The position numbers and the translations under genes were made by a program. Shown in pieces: positions 1 through 7,645 of a stretch of 53,231 nt of DNA. The stretch covers positions 1 to 53,231 of the forward strand of contig CAZXIJ010000028.1 of NCBI GenBank assembly GCA_964640725.1, in the 5' to 3' direction. The stretch's first letter is position 1, and each line of letters begins with the position of its first letter. The notes below the pieces were generated by a model. That model was not told where the DNA came from, did no database searches, and was given only the letters and a program-made list of their open reading frames with translations. The DNA is from CALHVX01 sp964640725 (lineage in GTDB: Bacteria; Pseudomonadota; Gammaproteobacteria; Pseudomonadales; Azotimanducaceae).

Positions 1-149
1 CCCGCAAGGTCCTGGGGTATCTCGCCCGCCACGTCCAGATCCCAGGCGTCGTACTCGGTGTGCTGCGGGCGCCAGGCGCCGCTGCGATAGGGGTGCGTGT
101 CGTCGGCGGGCAACAAGGATGTGAACGCTCGATGCGTTTGCACCTTCAT
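1..149 (-). CDS. Carotenoid cleavage oxygenase family protein, N-terminal fragment
   Basis: Only the first ~50 codons are present; the gene runs off the left edge. The peptide begins MKVQTHRAFTSLLPADD and continues HPYRSGAW...EYDAWDLDVAGEIPQDLAG. This matches the start of carotenoid/stilbene (RPE65-like) oxygenases, where a short '(N)PY..G.(W/F).P...E..A.DL.V.GEIP..L.G' segment opens the beta-propeller. Members cleave carotenoid or stilbene double bonds using an iron held by four histidines, none of which lie in this fragment. The ATG overlaps the stop of the upstream TetR gene as ATGA, so the two are co-transcribed and translationally coupled. The family call rests on a short segment. Confidence 0.65.
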   Translation of the reverse strand, partial: MKVQTHRAFTSLLPADDTHPYRSGAWRPQHTEYDAWDLDVAGEIPQDLA

Positions 150-748
150 TCGTCACCGTCCCGCGCCGCGGGCGCCTGGGGGGCGAGGAACTGCACCATC
201 ACCTGCGCCATCTCCTGATACAACGCATCGCCCGGGGCGGCCTCGCGGAGAAAGGGATGGTTCCAGCTCTGGTTGGTCAGGAGCAGCAGCTTCGCCATCG
301 CCTGGGGCTCCCCAGCACGGATCATCCCGGCGCGCTGGCCGAGCGCCACAAACTCCAGGTAGCGGTCCAGCGCCTCCTGCTGCCGGCTGGCAAAGGTCCG
401 ACGCAGCGATTCCGAGGCCGGCGCTTCTGCCTGCGCTACCGCGAGCAGCGTCGCGTTGTCGCGAAAGAACCCGGCACAGGTCTGCGCCCATCCGGTACAG
501 AACTCGGACAGCCCCTGGGCCAGCAGCAGCTCAACGCGCAGACCCCGGTTTACGATCTCGAGCAGGTCATCCATGGCCGCTTCGAAGGCCGACGCCAGAG
601 CCGCTTCGCGGGACCGAAAATGGTTATAGAAGGTGGCGGGCGATGTTTGTGCCCGCTTTGACACGCTCCCCGGGCTGAGCACCCCGGTTTCTGCCAGTTC
701 GGAGCGGATGGCCGATACAAATCGCCGTCGGGTGCGGTCGGCTTTCAC
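146..748 (-). CDS. TetR/AcrR-family transcriptional regulator
   Basis: DNA-binding repressor-type protein of 200 aa, the usual TetR length. An N-terminal helix-turn-helix is visible (residues ~20-50, containing SVSKRAQTSPATFYNHFRS), followed by an all-helical ligand domain without recognisable ligand identity. I chose the GTG at 748 because GAGGA lies 5 bases upstream and the protein then begins MKADRTRRRF, typical of the family. The frame is open upstream to 841, but that stretch contains a promoter-like TATAAT. The gene is coupled by a 4-base overlap to the carotenoid-oxygenase fragment, so it probably controls itself and that enzyme. Confidence 0.85.
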   Translation of the reverse strand: MKADRTRRRFVSAIRSELAETGVLSPGSVSKRAQTSPATFYNHFRSREAALASAFEAAMDDLLEIVNRGLRVELLLAQGLSEFCTGWAQTCAGFFRDNATLLAVAQAEAPASESLRRTFASRQQEALDRYLEFVALGQRAGMIRAGEPQAMAKLLLLTNQSWNHPFLREAAPGDALYQEMAQVMVQFLAPQAPAARDGDE

Positions 749-782
749 AGAAGTCCTCGGCAATAGTAGATCACTTACCCAA

Positions 783-811
783 ATTATAGGTCGTTTTTTG
801 GAGATCATCTC
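783..811 (-). promoter_or_regulatory. Promoter and candidate operator of the TetR gene
   Basis: On the minus strand a perfect TATAAT (783-788) lies in a conspicuously AT-rich patch about 35 bases before the GTG start of the TetR gene. An 11-bp palindrome, GAGATCATCTC (801-811), sits where the -35 element would be; no good -35 hexamer is present. A palindrome in that place is the usual arrangement for TetR autorepression. The remainder of 749-885 shows nothing else. Confidence 0.45.
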
Positions 812-885
812 TATTTTTGAAGAAACTGGGAACCCGCGCACTGGATTGGCTGATATTGATCGCTAACGAGGTGAGCGCAGCGGAG

Positions 886-1428
886 CTAGGGGGACCGCCA
901 CTCGAACCAGCGCGTAAGATCGCCCGCGGTATCGCGCCGTTCCGCCACAAAGGTGAAGCCCGCCTTGCGCAGCACCCGCTGCGACGCCAGGTTTTCCGGA
1001 GCCACTGTGGCAATCACCTGGGTCAACGCGTGCTGCTGTGCGCCATAAGCGACGATGGCAGGGACGGCCTCACTCGCAAGCCCCTGCCCCCACCGGGCGC
1101 GCAGCAGGGCGTACTTCACCTCGGCTTCCGCCTGCCCGCCCGGATGCACCAGGCCACAGAACCCGATCGTTTGCGCTGACGCGCGATCGTCAAGCGCGAA
1201 CATGCCGTAACCGCGTTCCGAGTAGTTGCGGGCAGTAACCTCAAGCCAGGCCTCGCACTCGGCGCGGGTGATCGGTGAGCCGTCATCTACCCAGCGCGCG
1301 CCCACCGGGTCCCCGTAGACCTCGAACAGGGCGTCGACGTCGGTCGTCCGCCACTTGCGGCAGGCGAGCCGAGCGGTTTCGAACAAGGGCTCGCCGGTCA
1401 GGGAGGGCAGAACGGAAGCCTCCGGCAT
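886..1428 (-). CDS. GNAT-family N-acetyltransferase (RimJ/RimL type)
   Basis: 180-aa acetyl-CoA-dependent acetyltransferase of the Acetyltransf_3 type. The opening 'LFETARLACRKWRTTDVDALFEVYGDP' pattern is typical, the middle has an acetyl-CoA-loop-like GQGLASEA segment, and near the C-terminus the characteristic ENLASQRVLRKAGF helix is present. The ATG at 1428 overlaps the stop of the upstream enoyl-CoA hydratase-like gene by one base (TGATG), which decides the start over an upstream in-frame codon. It is the last gene of a four-gene operon with two cupins and the hydratase. Acceptor substrate unknown. Confidence 0.85.
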   Translation of the reverse strand: MPEASVLPSLTGEPLFETARLACRKWRTTDVDALFEVYGDPVGARWVDDGSPITRAECEAWLEVTARNYSERGYGMFALDDRASAQTIGFCGLVHPGGQAEAEVKYALLRARWGQGLASEAVPAIVAYGAQQHALTQVIATVAPENLASQRVLRKAGFTFVAERRDTAGDLTRWFEWRSP

Positions 1429-2216
1429 CAGGCTTTGGAACTCAGATCGCGGGTATAGCGGCGCACCGTTTCCTGGTATTCCTCTTCGGTGAGCGCCCAC
1501 TGCTGCAGATCCGCATCAGCCCAGCCGAGCGCCATACCGCCGGCAGAGCGGCCCAGGGCCGAAGTCATGGATCGCGTCATGGCCAGCGCCGCTGGCGGCA
1601 CGGCCAAGAGCTCGTCGACCAGGCTTTGCGTTGCTGCCTCTAACTGATCGTCCGCCACCAGCCGCTGCGCCCAGCGGCTATCCTTCAACTCCTTGGCTGC
1701 AACTTTCCGCGTCGTCATCACCCAGTCCCGGGCGGTCGCCAAGCCAACTTCGCGCGCCAGCAGCGGCGTGCCGTTCCACACGTTGGGAATACCGAGCGCA
1801 AGCTCCGGAATGCGCAGCACGGCGCTGTCAGCAATGACACGGAAGTCGCAGGCCGTCGCCAGCAGGGCCCCGCCGCCGACAATGTGGCCGCGCATGGACG
1901 CGATGGTGACCTGAGGGATTCGCTCCAGCTGCTCCAGCACGCGCTGCCAGGTCGACGTGCGGTTCCGGCGCGTAGACCAGTCGCCCTCAACTTTCGGGTA
2001 GGAGGTCGTCTTCAGGTCAGCGCCGGAGCAGAACGACCTGCCTTCGCCAGACAGCACCAGCAGGCGGATGTCAGGGCGCTCCATGAGCTCGTGCAGGGTA
2101 TCGGCGATCCCCTGCCGCACCGCGTCATTCAGCGCATTGAGCTGTTTAGGCCGATCCAGCACCAGACGCACCAGGTCTGCCTCATAGCTCACCCGCACCC
2201 CTTCATGGTCCGTCAT
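1428..2216 (-). CDS. Enoyl-CoA hydratase/isomerase family protein (crotonase fold)
   Basis: 262 aa, the normal length for a crotonase. It shows the CoA-binding SFCSGADLK segment (residues ~62-70) and the oxyanion-hole region HIVGGGALLATACDFR. In classical hydratases the first catalytic glutamate follows the triple glycine (GGGxE); here that position is leucine. The second (PE, in RIPELALG) is kept. This suggests an isomerase, hydrolase or other crotonase chemistry rather than ordinary hydration. ATG is preceded by GGAGG at 6 bases. It overlaps the upstream lipoprotein gene by 14 bases and the downstream acetyltransferase by 1 base. Confidence 0.8.
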   Translation of the reverse strand: MTDHEGVRVSYEADLVRLVLDRPKQLNALNDAVRQGIADTLHELMERPDIRLLVLSGEGRSFCSGADLKTTSYPKVEGDWSTRRNRTSTWQRVLEQLERIPQVTIASMRGHIVGGGALLATACDFRVIADSAVLRIPELALGIPNVWNGTPLLAREVGLATARDWVMTTRKVAAKELKDSRWAQRLVADDQLEAATQSLVDELLAVPPAALAMTRSMTSALGRSAGGMALGWADADLQQWALTEEEYQETVRRYTRDLSSKA

Positions 2217-3126
2217 CGTCTACCTCCACAACCTTGAGATCCAATGCGTCCTCCCGTGCCTGGGGCGCGGGCGCTGCAGGCGCAAAGTCGTACGTCCCCT
2301 GGGTACTGACATAGATCAGGCAGTCATTTCCGGGAAGGCAAGTAACGTCCAGATCACCGCCGTCCTTCGCGCCGAGGTAGCTGCCGGGGCCGAGCGGGAC
2401 CGGCGCCAATGACCCGCTGCGCTGGTGCGCCAGCCCTCCGCGAATCACGACCGCTCGCAGCCACGGGCCGCGACCACGCAGTCGGCCGCTGCTGCCCTGC
2501 GGCAAGGACAGCAAGGTGCCGTTGCGTTGATCGCGCCCTAGGCTGCCCCAAAGAAATGCGATTCTGATGCTCGCGCCGCCGGCATTGTCTTTGGACGCAT
2601 CGATCCACTGGACATCTGCCTCATCCAGCCAGACCAGATTGCGCGCTTCCATGTTGAGAGGCCGCTCGCCGTTGTCGAATGCCTCGTCGGGCGGCCGCAC
2701 CAGATAGGGACCCTCCAGAATCTCCAGAAACGCCGTTGCGGCCAGACCTGGCTGCGCCGCGGTGATATGCGCTTCGCCCGCGGGCTGAGTCCAGAACGAT
2801 CCAGGCCCCATCCACAGGCGCTCGGCACCGGGGTCATCGTTGTGGACCGCACCGCTGATGACCACCGCGCGGTAGGTAATGTTGTGGATATGTGGCGGCG
2901 AAGAAAAGCCATCGGCAAAGCGGATCAATGCCCCGCTGGGTACATCCTGTTTGATATCGCCCCAGAGCACGCCGGCCTGCGGGCTGGCAGCACCGCGCGC
3001 GGGATTGAGCGGCTGGAACGCAACTTCTGCCCGGGGAACGACCTCCACACCGGGGCCGGCGTGCGCACAGCCCACCATCAAAGCGGCCGAAAGCAGAGAC
3101 CCACACGCCAGCAGCCGTACCGCCAC
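2203..3126 (-). CDS. Exported cupin lipoprotein, DUF4437-like
   Basis: 307 aa with an N-terminal signal ending in a lipobox-like LMVGC, so it is probably anchored in the membrane facing the periplasm. Two cupin-like halves are visible: one around WGDIKQDVPSGALIRFADGF..PPHIHNITYRAVVISG and a second around WGSLGRDQRNGTLLSLPQGS. The pattern recalls DUF4437 and ChrR-type cupins. The start is GTG one base after the stop of the upstream cupin gene. Function unknown; a metal-dependent or sensory cupin role is likely from the fold. Confidence 0.7.
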   Translation of the reverse strand: MAVRLLACGSLLSAALMVGCAHAGPGVEVVPRAEVAFQPLNPARGAASPQAGVLWGDIKQDVPSGALIRFADGFSSPPHIHNITYRAVVISGAVHNDDPGAERLWMGPGSFWTQPAGEAHITAAQPGLAATAFLEILEGPYLVRPPDEAFDNGERPLNMEARNLVWLDEADVQWIDASKDNAGGASIRIAFLWGSLGRDQRNGTLLSLPQGSSGRLRGRGPWLRAVVIRGGLAHQRSGSLAPVPLGPGSYLGAKDGGDLDVTCLPGNDCLIYVSTQGTYDFAPAAPAPQAREDALDLKVVEVDDDGP

Positions 3127-3127
3127 G

Positions 3128-3511
3128 CTAGCGCTGGCCCGCGTTCAGCGGGCTCGATTCCGGCGGCTCCAGCGTCAGCGCATCGAACAGGTTCTCCGGT
3201 TTCGAAATCCCCACGATATACACCATGCGCTCCGCCACCCTGCCTTCCGCATGAATGGCGCCAGCGGGGATGTGCAGCTTGTCGCCGGCGCCTAAGGGAA
3301 TGTGCTCCCCATGTTCGTTGATCACGTAGCTGCTCCCTTCCATCACGTAACCGCAGTTATCAACGGCGTGCCAGTGCGGAGGCAGTTCCTCCATTCGATC
3401 CGACACGTAGACCGTAGGCCAAAGATCCAGCTTCTTGATGTCGTCGAGCACCTCTGCCTTGGTCTTATGAAAACCGTGGATCACCTGCATCGGTCCTTTC
3501 GGCAAAGCCAT
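3128..3511 (-). CDS. Small single-domain cupin protein
   Basis: 127-aa cytoplasmic cupin. The two cupin motifs are recognisable: PPHWHAVDNCGYVMEGSS (motif 1, with His and Glu-like ligands) and LHIPAGAIHAEG (motif 2). The ATG at 3511 is preceded by GAGGA at 7 bases, which decides it over an upstream in-frame codon. It is the first gene of the minus-strand operon cupin, lipoprotein cupin, crotonase, acetyltransferase. No substrate can be named. Confidence 0.75.
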   Translation of the reverse strand: MALPKGPMQVIHGFHKTKAEVLDDIKKLDLWPTVYVSDRMEELPPHWHAVDNCGYVMEGSSYVINEHGEHIPLGAGDKLHIPAGAIHAEGRVAERMVYIVGISKPENLFDALTLEPPESSPLNAGQR

Positions 3512-3651
3512 GTCCCAATCCTCGTGGTTGCGGGTCTCAGGGGATCGCAAGTGTTGTACTGAACCGGGCAATGTACAGACCGCGATCAAAAACAACCCAG
3601 ATCCTATCCCAAGCAGACACAGGGTTCCGGCATTTCCGAGGCCCTACCCTG

Positions 3652-3667
3652 AGCCCGGTGCCGGGCT
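3652..3667. repeat. Perfect 16-bp inverted repeat in a divergent intergenic region
   Basis: AGCCCGGTGCCGGGCT: two 7-bp arms around TG, in the 251-base region between the divergent small cupin gene and the GFA gene. It could be an operator for either gene. G+C-rich palindromes arise easily in this composition, so confidence is low. Confidence 0.3.
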
Positions 3668-3762
3668 GCGTCGGTGGCCGCTCCAAATAGGCACCAGGCC
3701 GATCTTTGACTCGCACACTCAGCAGCTGTACACCTGGCAAACTACCCGGGTGGCTTGTCTCC

Positions 3763-4170
3763 ATGACCAACTTTCAATGTTCGTGCGGTGCGGTAGAGAT
3801 GGAAGTGCAGGGCGAGCCGCTTTTGCAGTACGTTTGTCACTGCGATGATTGCCAAAGAGCCTGCGGAAAGGCCTTCTCATGCGCTTTGTATCCCGCGCGG
3901 TCGGTGACGACGAAAAGAGGAGAGGTGGACACGCTCACGGTTAGGACGAGCCCTCGCACCAAATGCAAAAGCTGCGGAACAATCCTGTTCAACGAAGTTC
4001 CGGGGCAAGAAGTCGTCGGCGTCAACGGCGAACTGCTTCCGGAGAACACCTTTAGCCCTGCGTTTCATTCCCAGTGCGCGTATGCCAACGCACCCATTGA
4101 TGATGGTTTGCCCCACTACAAACACACGCCAGCCCTATTCGGAGGCTCCGACGAACTCATGGAAGAGTGA
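3763..4170 (+). CDS. GFA/CENP-V family protein (glutathione-dependent formaldehyde-activating enzyme-like)
   Basis: 135-aa zinc-binding protein of the Gfa fold. The metal-binding cysteines are in the expected pattern: CSCGAVEMEV (residues ~5-14), CHCDDCQRACG (~25-35) and KCKSCGTILFNE (~65-76). Founding members were proposed to promote S-hydroxymethylglutathione formation, but most relatives have no known substrate. The ATG at 3763 gives the typical 'M.N.xCxCG' opening. It stands alone between divergent operons and converges on glmS. Confidence 0.8.
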   Translation: MTNFQCSCGAVEMEVQGEPLLQYVCHCDDCQRACGKAFSCALYPARSVTTKRGEVDTLTVRTSPRTKCKSCGTILFNEVPGQEVVGVNGELLPENTFSPAFHSQCAYANAPIDDGLPHYKHTPALFGGSDELMEE

Positions 4171-4196
4171 GTTCAGCGCTCCAGGAACGAAGGGGC

Positions 4197-6032
4197 TTAC
4201 TCGACAGTCACGCTCTTTGCGAGATTTCTCGGCTGATCCACGTCCGTGCCTTTCAACACGGCCACGTGATAGGACAGCAGCTGCAACGGCACGACGTAAA
4301 CGATGGGCGCCAGCACCGCGCTCACCTGCGGCACCGTCATGACCGTAATGCCCTCTTCTTCGCGAAAACCGGACTCGGAATCCGTGAACACGAAGAGCTC
4401 GCCGCCCCGCGCTTTGACTTCCTGCAGATTGGACTGCACCTTTTCCAGCAGCTCATCGTTCGGGGCGACGGCAATCACCGGCATGTCGTCATCTACGAGC
4501 GCCAGAGGCCCGTGCTTGAGCTCGCCCGCCGGATAGCCCTCAGCGTGGATGTAGGAGATCTCCTTGAGCTTGAGCGCGCCTTCCATCGCCACCGGGAACA
4601 TCGGTCCGCGGCCCAGGAACAGCGCGTGATGCTTGTCGATGAAACGCTCTGCGAGCTTCTTGATCGGCCGGTCCATCAGCAGCACGTCGGTAATGACCGA
4701 CTCCAGCCGGTGCAGCTCGCCGACCAGCTCGGCTTCGCGCTCGCGACTCAGGCCGTGGCGGCGACCCAGCAAAATAGTCAGCAGCATCAGGTCCGTCAGC
4801 TGCGCGGTAAAAGCCTTGGTCGAAGCGACGCCAACTTCAGTGCCGGCCTCGATCATCAGCGCCAGGTCTGACTCGCGCACCAGGGAACTGGTGGGCACGT
4901 TGCAGATCGTCGCGGTCGCGAAATAGCCAATGTCTTTGGCAATGCGAAGCGCGGCCAGGGTGTCGGCGGTCTCCCCGGACTGGGAGATGGTCACAAACAG
5001 GTTGTCGCCGGTCACGGCCACCTTGCGATAGCGGAACTCGCTGGCAATCTCGACGGTACAGGGGATGCCAGCCAGCTCTTCGATCCAGTAGCGGGCCACC
5101 GATGCGGCGTAGTAGCTGGTTCCGCAGGCGACGATGGTAGCCGCCTGGGTTTTGTTGAAGATCTGCGGCGCATTGACGCCAAAGGCCCGCTCCAGCACCT
5201 GCTCTCGGCCGAGCCGCCCTTCCAGGGTGCGGTGAATGACCGCCGGCTGCTCGTGAATCTCTTTCTGCATGTGGTGGCGAAACTCGCCCTTGTCGATGTC
5301 GTCGTGGCCCATCTGCACTTCGACACTGCGACGGCTGACCAGCTCGTCGGTCTTGTCCCAGATCCGGATGGCAGTCTTGGTAACCTCAACCAGGTCGCCT
5401 TCTTCGAGGAACACAAAGCGGTCCGTCACCGGGCGCAGGGCGAGCACGTCAGACGCAATAAAGTTTTCGCCAATGCCAATGCCCACGACCAGCGGGCTAC
5501 CGGCCCGGGCGGCGATGATGCGACTCGGGTCGTCCTTGGCGATGACGCCCAGGGCATAGGCCCCTTCCAGGCGTTTGATCGTCACGCGCACCGCCTTGAG
5601 CAGGTCAGGCTCCTGCCGGTATGCCTGCTCAACGAGGTGAACGATGACTTCCGTGTCGGTCTGCGAGCTGAACTCGTAGCCGGATTCCCGGAGCTCGTCG
5701 CGCAGCACTTCGTAGTTTTCGATGATGCCGTTGTGGACCAGGCAAATGCTCTCGCCAGACATGTGCGGATGCGCGTTCTCGGTACTGGGCACGCCGTGCG
5801 TCGCCCAACGGGTATGGGCAATGCCCGTACGGCCAAGCACCGGCGCGCCGGCCACGTCGTCGACCAGCGCCTGCACCTTGCCCAGCTGCCGGCGGCGATC
5901 GATACGCGCTTCGTCCTGCAGAATGACCGCCAGGCCAGCGGAGTCATAGCCGCGGTACTCCAGGCGTTTGAGGCCTTCGAGCAGAATTCCGGATACTTCA
6001 CGGTCGCCAATGGCGCCCACAATCCCACACAT
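4197..6032 (-). CDS. glmS: Glutamine--fructose-6-phosphate aminotransferase (isomerising)
   Basis: 611-aa cytoplasmic enzyme that makes glucosamine-6-phosphate from fructose-6-phosphate and glutamine, the first step of UDP-GlcNAc synthesis. The N-terminus is MCGIVGAIGDR, with Cys2 as the glutaminase nucleophile after Met removal, followed by HTRWATHG and the class II amidotransferase domain (1-~240). Two SIS domains follow (~285-430 and ~460-600), with TISQSGETADT and the C-terminal PRNLAKSVTVE. Full length. It lies 30 bases downstream of glmU in the same direction, as is common in Gammaproteobacteria. The 30-base gap leaves no room for a glmS ribozyme. Confidence 0.98.
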   Translation of the reverse strand: MCGIVGAIGDREVSGILLEGLKRLEYRGYDSAGLAVILQDEARIDRRRQLGKVQALVDDVAGAPVLGRTGIAHTRWATHGVPSTENAHPHMSGESICLVHNGIIENYEVLRDELRESGYEFSSQTDTEVIVHLVEQAYRQEPDLLKAVRVTIKRLEGAYALGVIAKDDPSRIIAARAGSPLVVGIGIGENFIASDVLALRPVTDRFVFLEEGDLVEVTKTAIRIWDKTDELVSRRSVEVQMGHDDIDKGEFRHHMQKEIHEQPAVIHRTLEGRLGREQVLERAFGVNAPQIFNKTQAATIVACGTSYYAASVARYWIEELAGIPCTVEIASEFRYRKVAVTGDNLFVTISQSGETADTLAALRIAKDIGYFATATICNVPTSSLVRESDLALMIEAGTEVGVASTKAFTAQLTDLMLLTILLGRRHGLSREREAELVGELHRLESVITDVLLMDRPIKKLAERFIDKHHALFLGRGPMFPVAMEGALKLKEISYIHAEGYPAGELKHGPLALVDDDMPVIAVAPNDELLEKVQSNLQEVKARGGELFVFTDSESGFREEEGITVMTVPQVSAVLAPIVYVVPLQLLSYHVAVLKGTDVDQPRNLAKSVTVE

Positions 6033-6062
6033 AAATCGTTCCTGTTGCCTGAGCGGCTCGCG

Positions 6063-7460
6063 CTACTTGTCGGTGTCGGTGGGGCGCCGGTCCGGTCGGA
6101 CCCAGCCCTGTATGCTTTTTTGTCGGCCTCGGCCCACGCCGAGCTCTGCCTTGTCGAGGCTTTTGGTAATCGTCGACCCTGCTGCGACGAACGCATCGTC
6201 GCCCAGGGTCAGCGGCGCGACCAGCGTGCTGTTGGTGCCGACAAACACGCCGTCACCGATGGTGGTCTGGTGCTTGGCAATGCCATCGTAGTTGCAGGTC
6301 ACAGTCCCAGCCCCCACATTGCAGCCCTCGCCAAGGGTCGCATCGCCCAGATAGGTCAGGTGGCTGGCTTTGGAATCGTTGCCGAGCGTCGTTTTCTTGG
6401 TCTCGACAAAGTTGCCGATCTTGACCCGCTCGCCCAGCACCGTGCCAGTCCGAATGCGCGCAAAAGGCCCGACTGTGGCGTCAGCGCCAATGCGCGCGCC
6501 TTCAACCACAGAACTCGCCTCGATACGCGCGCCTGCCTCGATCGCCGTATCGCGAATCACGCAGTTGGGCCCGACGTAAACGCCGCTGCCCAAACTGACC
6601 TCGCCTTCAAGAACCACGTTCACGTCGATAAACACGTCTTCGGCCACGGTCAGCGCGCCGCGCACGTCAAGGCGCGCCGGGTCTGCCAGGGTGACGCCGT
6701 TGCGCATCAGCTCCGTCGCTCGCTGCTGCTGATAGAACCGCTCGAGCTCCGCCAGCTGAATGCGATCGTTCACGCCCATGACCTGCTGCGGCTGGGGCGC
6801 CTTGATGCCGTGCACGGCCACCCGGTCGCGTACGGCCAGCGCGATCAGATCGGTCAGGTAATACTCGCCTTGCTTGTTCTGCGGGCCGACCTCGGCAATC
6901 TCTGCAAGGTAGCGCTTCAGCTGCGTGGCGGGCACGGCCAAAATGCCGGAGTTGATCTCCCGGATCTCACGCTGTGTATCCGTGGCGTCTTTGTACTCAA
7001 CGATGGACTGGATGGCACCGTTCTCGCGAACAATGCGTCCCAGCTGCGCCGGGTCTTCGAAGTCGGCCGTCACCAGAGCCACTGCGCCGCCCGCTGTGGC
7101 AGCCACGGCATCGCCCAGCAGCGCTGGCGAGGCCAGCGGCACGTCGCCGTACAGGACCAGCACGACCGAGTCATCGCTGACCCCGGGCATGGCCTGCAGC
7201 ACCGCGTGCCCCGTGCCCAGCTGCTCGGTCTGCATGACCCAGCTGACCGGGTGCGGCGTCGCCGCCCGTACCTGCTCTGCCTGGTTGCCGATGACCACGT
7301 GCGTTTGCTGCGCGCCGAGTGCCGCCGCCTGGTCCAGCACGTGGTGCAACATGGGCTTGCCCGCCAACTCGTGCAGCACCTTGGAGCGCTGGGACTTCAT
7401 ACGAGTCCCTTTGCCTGCGGCGAGCACCACGGCTTCAAGCTGTAAAGATGATTGCCCCAT
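6063..7460 (-). CDS. glmU: Bifunctional UDP-N-acetylglucosamine pyrophosphorylase / glucosamine-1-phosphate N-acetyltransferase
   Basis: 465-aa bifunctional enzyme that acetylates glucosamine-1-phosphate and uridylates it to UDP-GlcNAc. The N-terminal nucleotidyltransferase domain has VVLAAGKGTRMKS, then LYGDVPL and GTGHA. The C-terminal left-handed beta-helix has hexapeptide repeats (IGADATVGPFARIR, GNFVETKKTTLG) and YLGDATLGEGCNVGAGTV. The ATG at 7460 has AGGA about 9 bases upstream and gives the expected length; the frame is open further upstream but unsupported. It is first in the operon, followed by glmS. Confidence 0.97.
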   Translation of the reverse strand: MGQSSLQLEAVVLAAGKGTRMKSQRSKVLHELAGKPMLHHVLDQAAALGAQQTHVVIGNQAEQVRAATPHPVSWVMQTEQLGTGHAVLQAMPGVSDDSVVLVLYGDVPLASPALLGDAVAATAGGAVALVTADFEDPAQLGRIVRENGAIQSIVEYKDATDTQREIREINSGILAVPATQLKRYLAEIAEVGPQNKQGEYYLTDLIALAVRDRVAVHGIKAPQPQQVMGVNDRIQLAELERFYQQQRATELMRNGVTLADPARLDVRGALTVAEDVFIDVNVVLEGEVSLGSGVYVGPNCVIRDTAIEAGARIEASSVVEGARIGADATVGPFARIRTGTVLGERVKIGNFVETKKTTLGNDSKASHLTYLGDATLGEGCNVGAGTVTCNYDGIAKHQTTIGDGVFVGTNSTLVAPLTLGDDAFVAAGSTITKSLDKAELGVGRGRQKSIQGWVRPDRRPTDTDK

Positions 7461-7505
7461 AAATCGGAATCCTGGCCGATGTGAATCTGAAACTACCGGG
7501 CACAG

Positions 7506-7511
7506 AGTATA
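7506..7511 (-). promoter_or_regulatory. Probable -10 element of the glmU-glmS promoter
   Basis: TATACT on the minus strand, 46 bases before the glmU start, in a slightly AT-richer patch. No convincing -35 hexamer at 16-18 bases; TTGTGC is present but about 20 bases away. Confidence 0.35.
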
Positions 7512-7645
7512 AGAGAGCGCGTTTGCCGCGGGCACAACGGGTTCGATAAACCATCGAAAAGCCCGGGTCGCGAGGCCGGCCATGACGTCATTTTGCGGCA
7601 GCCATCACAGGCCCCTGTGGCCGCGCGCTTGCAGCGTCCAGACCC

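Noticed and set aside
6033..6062. A glmS ribozyme upstream of glmS
   Set aside because: Only 30 bases separate glmU and glmS, far too short for the ribozyme, which is typical of Firmicutes.
5232..7445. A 737-codon open frame antisense to glmS and glmU
   Set aside because: Both glm genes are certain; the antisense peptide is His/Arg/Gln/Val-rich with no recognisable domain.
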